Of a DNA stretch of 64,000 bases, positions 37,438-49,000 are shown in pieces. The notes below the pieces were generated by a model that was not told the DNA's origin, did no database searches, and saw nothing but the letters and a program-made list of their open reading frames with translations. The position numbers and the translations under genes were made by a program. Positions within the stretch are counted from its first letter, which is position 1, and every line of letters starts with the position of its first letter. Location of the stretch: assembly GCA_009617715.1 (NCBI GenBank), contig VTFK01000153.1, forward strand, positions 496,001 through 560,000, in the 5' to 3' direction. The stretch comes from Plectrocnemia conspersa. Its lineage: Eukaryota; Arthropoda; Insecta; Trichoptera; Polycentropodidae.

Positions 37438-38960
37438 CAGTACCAGCGGCGTCGCTGACGCCAGTAAAAAAGCAGAGAGTATATTGCGTGCACCCTATCG
37501 TTCAGAAAAGACTCGTTGTGGGGGCCTTTTACACTTTGTTCGGAGAATTACTCGAACATGAAAAGAAATTCTTCAACTATTTTCACATGACCATCCCTGT
37601 ACGGCAAATTAAAGGACGTTCTACACCATCAGGCACTGTAATGAGGGATTGTATTCAACCTATGCAGATGTAAGTAGTAGCAATAAGGTAAGCGAAACAA
37701 GATTTTATTTTATATTTAGAGAAATAAAGATACAAGTAACGAGAACTTATTATAAGTATATGAAAATAGAACGCAGTAAAATGAAATAATTAAGAATCTA
37801 ATATGTCTTCAGGAGAAAAAACATTGTCCTCCAAACGATGCATATTACTGGCTTGTAGAATTTGCTTGCAATTCTGTAAAATATTGCTTAGTCCCTAGCT
37901 GCCCCTGTGATGCATAATATTGGCCATCAGTTACTGTCTGCAGTTGCGATGTTGACTTAGTAAACTTTTGATTAGTCCCTGACTGGTCTATTGATGTATA
38001 ATATGGACTATTATTTACTGTCTCAAGTTTTAATGTTATCTGAGTAAACTGTCGATTACTTGGATGACCTTGCTTTGTAGATGACTATGATCTATAATGC
38101 TGTGGTGCATATTTGTTCCCTGGCGGCATAGGCACAATATCGTTTCTTGATTCTCCAGCGGGTCAATTCCATTTTTTGTAGTTTTAGGAAGATTAAAATA
38201 GCATGTTTTTTTTTAAACAAGTCTCGTTTTCTTCAGGTTGATCATTAGTCAAATAAATCACGTCAGTAAGACTGTCATCAGTTGGCCGCTCTTCGGTAAC
38301 TTTCTGCAGAAATTGCAGCTGATCACTATAAACATACTTTTTTAGGTGCGATGCGCTACGCAGGATTTTGTTGCTTCTTTGCTTTCATGTACGAGTCGCG
38401 AATGTTAGCCCATCTCTTCATAACTTCTTAACCTGTAACATATTTTTGTTTGTTTTATATTTCTTGGGAGTGGCTGTATGTTTATTGATTTACACTACAC
38501 CTATGGAATCGGCCTATCAACAATAAGTAATATAGTCAGAGATGTGTGCATAGCTATTTGGAGTGTATTAAGATTGAGATGCCTACTCGTACAATCAAAG
38601 AAAAAGTGGGAAGATATTGCTTCATCTTTAAAAAAAAAGCAAATTTTCCTCATTGTTTAGGAGCAGTTGATGGAAAGCACATTAAAATAGTAAATCTAAT
38701 TGGATCGATGTATTATAGTTACAAAGGGTACTCTACCGTTGTATTAATAACTTTATGCTTTATTTATGTGAATATTGGAAGTTATGGAAAGGTTGCGACT
38801 GTGGAAATCAATCGTAAGTGACCAACTACATTTACCGGAAGCAATATTTCTCCCAGGTATAACACAAAATATAAAATACCATATTGCCATGTCAGTGATG
38901 AAGCATTCGCCCAATAAATTTAAAACCAGATTTTGCTGTAGAAATAGCGTTGATATTGCC
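37438..38960 (+). pseudogene. Harbinger (HARBI1-like) transposase, broken
   Basis: The first piece (37,438-37,675) reads SVPAASLTPVKKQRVYCVHP, then FYTLFGELLEHEKKFFNYF and ends MRDCIQPMQM before a GTAAGT. The second (38,470-38,960) reads FIDLHYTYGIGLSTISNIVR, then WEDIASSLKKK, then shifts frame to NFPHCLGAVDGKHIKIVN, which holds the GAVDGKH catalytic Asp, and GSMYYSYKGY, and finally LPEAIFLPG. Frameshifts near 38,630 and 38,730 and loss of the C-terminal part show it is dead. The gap between the pieces holds antisense coding sequence of the partner gene. Confidence 0.85.
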
Positions 38961-39176
38961 AAGTTAAAATATTTTAATAAATAATAACTACTCTGTAAAC
39001 TTGTATTTTATTTCCTCGTTCATATCTTTGAATTTAGGATTAACGGCTTCACATAAGTCCTTCCACGAATTTCGCGTCAGGATTTTATTTTTGTATGTAT
39101 CAATAGTTTTCTCCCACAGGATGGGGCGAGATTCTACTAATATAATTAAAACTTCGAGGTCTATTTCTTCCTCCAT
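37800..39176 (-). pseudogene. MADF-domain partner protein of the Harbinger element, broken
   Basis: The ATG at 39,176 gives MEEEIDLEVLIILVESRPIL and ...SWKDLCEAVNPKFKDMNEEI, the first half of a MADF (Myb/SANT-like) domain. The second half, EVMKRWANIRDSYMKAKKQQ, lies at about 38,430-38,370, after a gap that contains the transposase's second exon. A Gln/Ser/Thr-rich tail with repeated YYAS/YYTS motifs follows to about 37,800. Stops and frameshifts interrupt it. In Harbinger elements this kind of protein is the DNA-binding and nuclear-import partner of the transposase. Confidence 0.75.
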
Positions 39177-39185
39177 TGCCTAAAC

Positions 39186-39823
39186 CAGTGATTCCCAAAG
39201 TGGTCTATATCGACCCCCAGGGGTCTATGATAACCTGCAAGGGGTCTACGTCAGCGAAAAAAAATTTGGGGATCCATGAAATAAAAATGGGGGTCCACTG
39301 AAGTGGATCTCAACAACCACTGATAGTACCTATCTTCTTACATTATAATCTTATAAAATAAAGATATATACATTATTTATAAAAGTACCTATGAAGTAAA
39401 AAATTTATTATATATGTTTATAAAATTGTGTACGTTGTAGGATGTAGGCATTCGCTTTGTGGTCGCAATACATTTTGAACTTGTAAAAACCTGCACATAT
39501 ACCACTGTGATTCTCAAAGATAGGTCTATATCGACCCTTAGGGGTCGACGACGACCTGCAAGGGGTCCATGTCAGTGAAAAATAAAATTGGAGATCCATG
39601 AGATGTAAATGTGGGTGACTTTATTTTTGGCTTTCAATGAATGGAATAATCACATACACAGATAGTAGAAATTTTTCAAAGTGAGTAGCACAATAACAGC
39701 TGTCAAAAACACATTTGAAGTTGATGAATTTGCAAAAAATCAATATCAAGCAAGCAGGGGGTCTACCCAAAACCGAAAAACATGGCAAGTGGTCTACGAG
39801 ACAAAAAAGTTTAGGGACCTCTG
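39186..39823 (+). mobile_element. hAT MITE nested in the Harbinger element
   Basis: It starts CAGTGATTCCCAAAGTGG and ends AAGTTTAGGGACCTCTG (complement CAGAGGTCCCTAAACTT). An exact 8-bp duplication GCCTAAAC flanks it (39,178-39,185 and 39,824-39,831). Internal repeats of 'ggggtctacg' type recur at 39,225, 39,245, 39,540 and 39,560. The insertion sits just 9 bp upstream of the MADF gene's ATG, so it post-dates the Harbinger insertion. Confidence 0.88.
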
Positions 39824-40643
39824 GCCTAAACACAAGGAATAAATTTAATAATGTTATTACAAGATCACAATCACTTTCAACGGCTGACTGCCGGCCCGGC
39901 TCGTATGTGAGCTTCAGTATAATTCATATTCCACCACACTGCCCGAATAGCTGTAGTGAACGCGGCTGGCGACAATCCGGCCGACCCGGTGCCGGGCGAT
40001 TCCATCCGGCATTTGTGTAGCTACACTAGGGTGATTAGGTAAAACTGATTGTAATGTGTTAACAGGTAAAATTGTAAACAAGCCAAAGCCATATGAATCC
40101 AAAGTATTATGTAGTTAGGTTTAGATATAAGTGCAGGGGTGGTTCATCCTACGGGGCATGGCACTAACTAGTTTTGTTATTATCGAATTAAATATTTAAA
40201 TGAACAATATGTTTGTTTTTGTGTGTATAAAGCTGGCCCATGTTTAGTAGGCTTACTTGTGCCGTTCCAGGTTGTCAATCCAATTGCCTTTATAAGAAGT
40301 TGCAGGGCGAGGTTACACGGGCCATCAGCATTAATATAATTCTCAAATCAACAATTTGAAACAAATTCACGAATACGCTGAAGGTTTACAAAAGTTTACA
40401 TATTTATTTGCAAGGTAATATCATATAATGGTACGCTTAGAAAAATTATATGTATATAAGATAATTAATCACAAACAGTGGTGGCTAGTGACAACAGAAA
40501 CAGGTGGAGCCAGGAGCAAAAATAAATATTTTTATTTTTTTTCAAACTAAACATTACACGTATTGTGCATATAGTGGCAAATCATATATATAAATTTTTA
40601 ATAAAGACAGATACTGAAAACACAAAGATACAGACAAGATTAA

Positions 40644-40844
40644 GGCCGGTTTCACACGTGCCGGATGGATTCACCCGGCACCGGCGCCGTGTAGTGGGGA
40701 TGGTGTTGTATGGGCTACCTACCATTTCAGACGTGCCGGACGAATTCATCCGGCGCCGGCTCGACGCTGCCCATACAACACCACCCCCACTACACAGCGC
40801 TGGCCCGGTGCCGGGAAAATCCATCCGGCACGTGTGAAACCGGC
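40644..40844. mobile_element. Palindromic MITE related to Harbinger ends
   Basis: The arms GGCCGGTTTCACACGTGCCG and the complementary right end enclose further paired segments (gtgtagtggggatggtgttg / caacaccacccccactacac) around a GC-rich centre with more CCGGCGCCGG motifs. The ACACGTGCCGGATGGATT segment resembles the end of the decayed Harbinger element 600 bp upstream, so it is probably a derivative of that family. 201 bp, no coding. Confidence 0.8.
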
Positions 40845-43061
40845 ATATGAGAATAAATAACGTATAAACCTAGCAAAAATTAAGACAAAAATAATAATAA
40901 ATACTATAACTCTTTAGTCAATATGAAATTTATGTGAGAAATGCTACCATTTATAATTTAATTAAAGTCATTTTATTATTTTCAAACTATTTTTCTATGC
41001 AATGATAGAAATTATAATAATATATGCATTAAAAATATTTTAGACCACTGAAACACTGCCTGGGATAGCTTCAAACTTATTATTTATTCTTTATAATTGA
41101 TTTTATTCATCCTGTTATTACAAATTTATTTCATTACTTGCCTATACACAATAATTTTAGTCTCTTGTTTTCACCTATTGCAGTAGCATGTAATCAGTCG
41201 TTAGTACGTCGCTGTTTACCTTAAATTTAATTGAACTTTAAAAATAGCCTAGTTGACATAAAAATGCCAGCCAAAATGACATGTGCAAATGTGACGTTGC
41301 TACTGTTCACCGTTTGGTAGTTCTTGTGATCGACAGATAGACAAACACATGTATTTTCTATTTTTAGTAGCATAGATTCTGTTCTTTGTTTCATATGATG
41401 TTAAGTTTTAAACCTAAATGGAAAGATTTATTTCATTTATGTAATAAAAAATATCTGTCAAATAAATTAATCCATAAATAAAATCTTTTTTGTTAAAATT
41501 TTCCAAGACTAGGTTTCTTCCTTCCTCTTTAGTTTTAGTAATTTGTCTATTTAAAAGTCAGCGTACTGAACAAATTTAATAAATATATGAATACATAATT
41601 AATGTCCAGCTGAGTGTCTCTTATTAGAAAATGTTTAAAATCAGTACATATATAATATTTTTAACACTATTTATTATGTAACATTGATCACAGTGTCCTC
41701 CCTGGGCTGTAGTATTCCAAAATTACCTCTCGTTCATCTCAAAGAAAAATCAGCATAACTTTTTTCACAGATGGTTGTGTGTAGAATTAATTAAAACTAC
41801 ATATCCGATTGATATATTTATTGAGATTAAGGATTTTTCCAAATATGTATATGTAAATACACAATATAATACATTCAGTTGGTGAAAAAATACACAAAGT
41901 ATAAAAAATTGACAACCTATTAAATTGACTCGAGTTATACACACTAAGAAAATGTTTTTTCTTATCTATGACCGCATCTATCTGAATTCTACTTGCAGCA
42001 CAGCCAGGTATCAATCAATATATACCCGAGATATCGAAAATTAACATCAGTCTAATACATTTTTGTAATATAAGGCCATTTTAAATGTTATCGTTCCAAG
42101 AGCCATTAGTCAAATATATCAAAGGGTCACTTATGTTTTAATAACGTTAACAATATTAAGAACAATTAAGACAATTTACTTATCGTAATTTTGGTATTTT
42201 ATATTAGTTCTTTATCTTATATAAATATAATAAAAAATTACGCAATGTAAATCTATTGTCTATGTGTATTTTATTTAGAAAAATATTTTTTTACACAAGC
42301 TTATTTTGGTTTTTTCGCTCACCGAAAAATGTGACTTCTTCAGAGAAATAAAGAGTAATATTATCAAAGACATTAATTTTCTTATAAATATAATAATAAA
42401 TATGCACGTCAATCTTTTTTAAATGGGATTATTAAATATTAAAACACATTTTACGCATATATTTGGACATATAAATTAATTACACATATGTTATGTATGT
42501 ATTATATAATTTTAATGATAATAAAATAATGTCATAAATATATGTCTAAATAAAATTGTACAGTTTTAAGCTAGAAATAATACAATATCAATTAAATTAT
42601 GCTAGATTGATTTTAATATTTAAATATGAAAGTTGATATTATTTATAGAAAAATTCACCATTTCAATCACAGAAGAAATATAATGTATATTAAAAAAGAC
42701 GAAAATTGATTGCTATACTCCGTCCATTAAGCAACTATGGCATACCCAATACAATTTCAACTATATCAATGTTTTACTGATAATATTATCATACAAACAT
42801 TTTTGCATTGTAAATGGCAATAAATAAATTTTGAGAATTGCTCATTTACACCAAATTGAAATATATCCAGCAAATTGTAAATCAAAATTAGTCATTTCGT
42901 TTCATAAAATTAGCCATTTCGTTTCACTAACAAATTTTGATAAAAGAAATACATATGCACATCAGACAGAGTATAAAAGTAACCATTTTAATATATGCAT
43001 AACTTTCTTTTTGAAAGTGAGCCAATAATATGTAAAAATATATATTCATAATAAGTTTATA
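40845..43061. other. Intergenic or 3' UTR of FERM gene, no feature recognised
   Basis: Uniformly AT-rich with no supported exon, RNA gene or transposon end. The low end of the FERM gene's 3' UTR should lie here; several TTTATT (minus-strand AATAAA) motifs make the exact site unreadable. Confidence 0.45.
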
Positions 43062-46000
43062 TTATAGTTCGGTGCTCATTTCTCCTTGTTCTGATGTTCT
43101 CATGAATGTAGGCATTTTTATTCCGTTGCGCAGTCCATTTGTGTGATTATCCGGTCTTCCGTTATCGTTTAGTTTCCCTGAAGCCTGTACACATAAATAT
43201 TTAAATCTTACAAGGCTATCAAATGATGAATATAAAAATATATTGACATTATTATAACGACGTAATCTTAATTAGAGGGATGATAAGTGATGGAAAAATG
43301 GGAGTGGGAAGGTAGTTTATTAAAAGCGAATAAGAAGCGAAAGCTTTCGAATTTTATTAATTTGTCTACTGTTCGATATTAATAGTTATTTTAATTGTAT
43401 AAATTATTTGAATAAGTGTTCTAATGTAAACCAATCACCAAGATTTTATGTGCGTATGAACATGTGATTATGTGTTTTATACAATAAATATTATAACATA
43501 CCCCATGGTGACTTATACAGAATGTTTCCAAAGTGACTATTTCGTAAAATTATTACTTATAACGTTGCCACCATCAAATGTGAGTTCAAGGTGTTCACTT
43601 ATTTTGCAAAGCACATAAAAGTTCACGAATAGCTTTATCTGTTTTATGATACATTCATTTTTATAGTTTTTAATATTCCTAGAAGGTATATGAATTCGTA
43701 AAGCAGTGCTTATTATGTAATACGAATAGCAATAATAGTTTTTTTAAATATATTTCATTTCAATGTATTTAATAGTCACTCAAGAAAAAACTGTTATTAT
43801 TATAATCTAATATAATAAAAGATCAATTGACTACCTTTATTTTGTCAGTTAAAGAGCAATTAAAATTTTATGGGTCAGAGTTCTTTCAGACTCTATTTAT
43901 TATATAGTAAATTTCTCTAATTTATAAATTGAATGATAATCATGGTATCAACGTAGGATTTCATCGATTAACTTTATAAATGTCAACAATATTGTATATA
44001 TTTCTTTGATCGCTTCCTCAATGTTTGTCAATGAAAAATAAATCAAGGACAGTAGTGTTTTTTTTTCATAAAAATCAACATATTTATATACTTACTGAGT
44101 ACTTTCAATTAACGGTTTAAGGATGATATGGAGGCTGTTATCTGTCGTCGAGCCAGCGTGTCTTTTCACGTTGGCGTTGTTGTCCATTTGTCTGGTGAGC
44201 GTCGAGGAGTGAGCTGTTGAACTGCTTCTATTCGAGCTCTTATAATAATCGCTACAGTGGATGCTATTGCTTCTTAGACTACCACCGTTTTGTCGATGAT
44301 TTCCAGTGACAAAAATTCCAGAGTCTATAAAGTTGTTGTTGGACGCATGTCTCTGTTCACATTATATTTACATAATCAACAATAATTAAAATCATACATA
44401 CATGATATTGAACATATTATATTAAAATAATACATGAATATGAAATATTATGAAAATAAACTACTCCGTAACCTTTGATAATCAAATCTGATCAATACTA
44501 AAAGAAAGGTATAAAAATAAAGGCAACGTCTTAGAAAAAAGCCACTATATTGTTCTGTAAATTGACAGCATTGGTAGCACGAGTCAAGGATGTAATATGA
44601 AGACATTAGCAGTACCTTGTAATGACTGCCATCCTTTCAATATGTACCAAAGTGAAGCGTTGCATTTGTTTTTAGAGTAGTAAACAGATTAAACCCATTA
44701 GATATGGTGATGCACGTCTGTCCCTCCAGTAAGTGTACAAATGGATTAGAAAGTTCCATTACAGCTTGAGTTCTGTGTCACTTTTCTCGAATAAGGCTGG
44801 CACACTAACTAGTGACAGAGTTTACAGGGTAGGAACATTGCTTATTATCAGTGAACGCATTCATTTGTCACTGAAAGCAGCACTGAAATGACATTAAAAA
44901 AATTTGTTAAATCAAGAAGTAACCAACAATTGTGAGTCCTTCCTGTAAATTTGTAAATTAAGGTATTTACCAATTTACAATTGAAACTATCAGCTACGCA
45001 ATTTTAAAATAATGGAAATTTTGCTTTAAGTACAATAATATATGAAGTGTATGTAAGGTGCAGACCGCTTGTCCCTATGTTCCAATAAATAGGGAGAGAA
45101 AAGACTTATTTTTAATTATAGGAAGAGGTTGCTTAGTAGATATTGACAAGTGACGTTGTTGCCTTTGTTTTTATATCTTTTGTATTACACCGGAACCGTT
45201 CTCTAAGCACTACTGCTTAGTAGCGTTTTAATCTTGTTATTCCAAAACTACTTCACTAAATACTTGACGATTAAAATTAAAGTGCATAAAGGCAAGAAGG
45301 AAGCCCACTCACATTGAAAGCATACGTTGCGTCACTACGTACATAGTAGAGAGGCCCTCTGTGCTTGTTGAGGGTGGCACGTCCTTCGGATTGCACACTC
45401 GCCAGGGAACGAAGGCTCCCCCCGGCGCGTCCTCGGCCCAATCGGGCGTTTCCACGAGGTTCCGCTCCCGCAACCCAATCGCCGGGCGAACCGTATTTGT
45501 AAGCTAGTCCCGATGTGTTAGAAGGTTGTACATAGTGCTTATTTACAGCCGGATTTATAGGCGGCTTTTGCCGTGTGAGACTTAGCGACGCTAGGTCAGC
45601 AGAGAGGGAGTGTGGCGTTAGACAGTGGGGAGCCATGGAGTATGGAATGATGGGACGGAGGCTACTCACAGAAGGGGTATTTGTTTGATGAGGTCGTGTA
45701 CCGCCTGACGTGGGACACTTGGCGCTGTCGCTCGATCTGAAATACACATTGTATTGAGTTAGATACAATTAAAAAATAATGCAATAAACATATGAAAACT
45801 GAAGCCATAAGCGACAAAAGAGCATAAGTCTTGGAAAGCTATTTAGATATTTGCAAGAATATGAGTGATTTTGATTTATTGAAATGGATTCACATAAAAA
45901 AATCCTCTGTTACTCCCCAAGAAAGCGCTCCAAATAAGTGGATTTATGCTCTTTTTCCGCATATTGGGTGGAATTATTTACTTTACAAACCTTTCAGATG

Positions 46001-49000
46001 AATAAGCATAGTCCTGATCAGCGCCAAGGCCCGAATCTGTATGTTCATGTGAAACACGAGCGCTCGATATCAATTCTCCACTAGAGCTATTACTAGCGCT
46101 TGTGATTGCTTGGCGAGGTATTCCACTGGGATCTCCGTTCACGGCCCCCGTCATGTCTTTCACAGTAGAATCTTTACTGCGTCTGAAATATTAATGTTGT
46201 ATGTTGTAAATGATGCAGTGAGAAATTGTTAATATACAAGAGATTGATATATTAAGAGTTTATTGCGGCATGGACAAGTACTTCTTTGCATAGTATGAAC
46301 CTTAATTTGGAGATATCTCAAACATGAGGGATGTAAGTTTTGGGAATTTTCGAGCCAGACCCCACAAATCATTCAACCTTTGTAGGTCAACTTTGGTTAA
46401 TCTGCTGAATCAAAAGATTATAAATAATGAATATAATACCTTGTACTATAGAAAAATTTTGTAAATTAATACTTATGTATTAATTTACAAAGATTGAATG
46501 GATATATATATAGAACTTTATAGAACTCAATTTCAATTAAAAAATAAATTGGAGGTATATACAAACAAATTTAATAACAGATGTGTAATGCAATTAAATT
46601 AACTCTATAATTTACTCATTATAGGGTTAAAAATAATAATAACAAAAAATGCAGAAAAAAATATGAAAAAACTCTGTACTCAACAAAGATAAAAGTGTTG
46701 CTGTGGAAAATACTAGTGATGAATAATATGTGTGATAGTAGATGACCATTCAGGAGATCTTCAATTATATGGATATCAGCTCCAAAAAAGTTCTGCAGAA
46801 CCGCTGTTCGTTGCTGTATGGCAATAATTTTAGAAGCAATTAACTATGACTGATGAAACCTTGGTACTCTATTTCAATCTCAAGTCAAAGGATTGCCAGT
46901 GATTGTCACTGCCAAAGTGGGCCAACCTGTTAAAGCTCCCTGGATATACATTAACTGAAATCTCATTGATCACCTTAAAGGAGAGTAGCGTTTCAGTACT
47001 TCTTTTTTTAGAACTAAATCACTGATTACTATTCCAAATACTATTCTGATCTGTTTATTTGATCACCACAAGGAGCTTTGATTAAAGAGTGACTAAAAAA
47101 ACTAATGAAGTTTTAGAATATTTCCAATGGGAACTACTTTCACATCCTCCTTATTTGTTATAAGTACTGCGTAGTGATTACCACCTATTTGAAGAAATAA
47201 TTTAAAGTAAATCCTCCATATAAGTATTTTAAAGAGGGTCTAAAAACGATATTTCTCGATGAGAAATTTGCATAGCTCTTATTAAAGATTATATTGAAAT
47301 AGTGAAAATTTTAATAAAATATTATTAAAAAAAACTTTATAAACAGCCTTCGTAGAATAGATTGAATTTAAGAAAATAAAATATAAACCTCTCTGACTGC
47401 TTCGCATTTCCGTTTCTTCCTGAGCTGATTGTGCTTGATATTGAACGAATAGATCCTCCATTACAGTTTATGAAATCAGCATTAGCACTTTTATTGTTGT
47501 ACGTGTCGTTAGACGTTTCGTTATCGTTTTGATCTCCATTTCTGTAAAAAATAATATTTTTAATAAAAGAACAGTTAAAATAAAATATTAAGTAATCAAT
47601 ATGGATTAAACCTTTGTTTATTGCTCTGCTTGAGACGTAATTGTCTAGCTCGGCTTGTTTGCACAACAGTGTATGGGATTTCTCTTAGCTGTGCTGCACT
47701 CATGCCTTCCGTATCGACAAGATCCCATTCTAAATGCTGCTTCAGCTCCGATGGCAACCAAGATTTGGACTCCGATGGAGACCTAGATCTTGATCTGTGC
47801 TTCCGGTGTCGTCTGTGACGATGAGAAGACCGATGCTGAGACTGAGCCGGCTCCGTCGATTCGATCGGCACGGCTCTCCTTACGCTAGCTTGTTGAACTC
47901 CCGTAGAATTCACGGCCTGTTTCCGTTGCACTTCTCGCCACTGTCCACCCGACTCAACCAGCTCATATTCTCTGAAAATACAAGTAAAAAATATCTTGTA
48001 CATGAATATATTATATATAACATACACAAGTTATTCAATATTAATTATACTAACTTTCTTTTAGTTGATGATCTATGTTTAGAATCAGTCTCGTCTGCCG
48101 AATCTCTACCCTTATGCCTAGATCTATGATGACGGCGTCTTCGTGAACGCCCAGAGCCTCGAGACGCTTCACTTTCAGCGTCAGACGTCCTTCGACTTCT
48201 GTGACGATGCCTAAATAATAAATTGGTTAATAAAAATAATTTGAATCAGCTACATGTAATAAATATAACAATACCGTCTACAAGATCGCGAGTCATTCGA
48301 ACTATGACTATCTAAGGAACTTGAACGGAGACGAGATGTATTGCCTGCGTGCGGAGAAGGTGGTCCAGAATACATTCCTTGACGTGGGAAAGGAGCTGAG
48401 CGTGTCGAACGAGGAGAATCAGGGCGTTTGATTAAATTGAGAGCGGCAGGGATGCTGCATGTTGATCTATACGGAGATTCTAATCTGTAATAAAATAGTA
48501 TTAAGCTAACAGTTCAATGTATTACATATAAAAAAATTATATGTATTTACGATATTGCCGGTTGAGGTATTGAAATTGGCTTCGCATCAGAATTGTCTCT
48601 GACCTCTATAGTCGATACTGAAATATTTAAAATGTGATTAATGTTTGTATATGTATATGTTTGTATATGTTTAATAGTATTTATACCTTGTATGCTAGAA
48701 TCGATGGGTCGACGCTGCATTCTTCTTGATGGCACTCTCGTAAAGGTCGGTGGTGATCGACCGACTTGTCTTCCGCTAATTTGAAGTATTCGTTAAATTA
48801 CAATCTTTATATAAATTATCTATAATACAGTATAGTAAATCATTATATTCTAATACTAATAAACATATCAAATAAACTTTTAAATAGCAATAAAAAAATA
48901 TGAGGTTTTTAGTGGAAAAAGATATATGTATGTTCGGCTACTTTCTTAGATGTTGCTCAAGCTTTTGAGGGTTAATTCAAAAAATTAAACGGCATACTAC

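Larger units (their letters stand above)
37280..40023 (+). mobile_element. PIF/Harbinger-type DNA transposon, decayed, with nested hAT
   Basis: The left end TAGCTACACACGTGCCG, with ATGGAATCGCC just after, and the right end complement (TAGCTACACAAATGCCGG, then ATGGAATCGCC) are inverted repeats. Both families of Harbinger coding sequence lie inside: a transposase on plus and a MADF-type partner on minus. Three-base target duplications were not resolved. A hAT element interrupts it at 39,186-39,823. Confidence 0.8.

Noticed and set aside
45000..45270. Possible extra exon between FERM exons 44352 and 45313
   Set aside because: The flanking exons already join in phase 0, and no frame with both splice sites was found.
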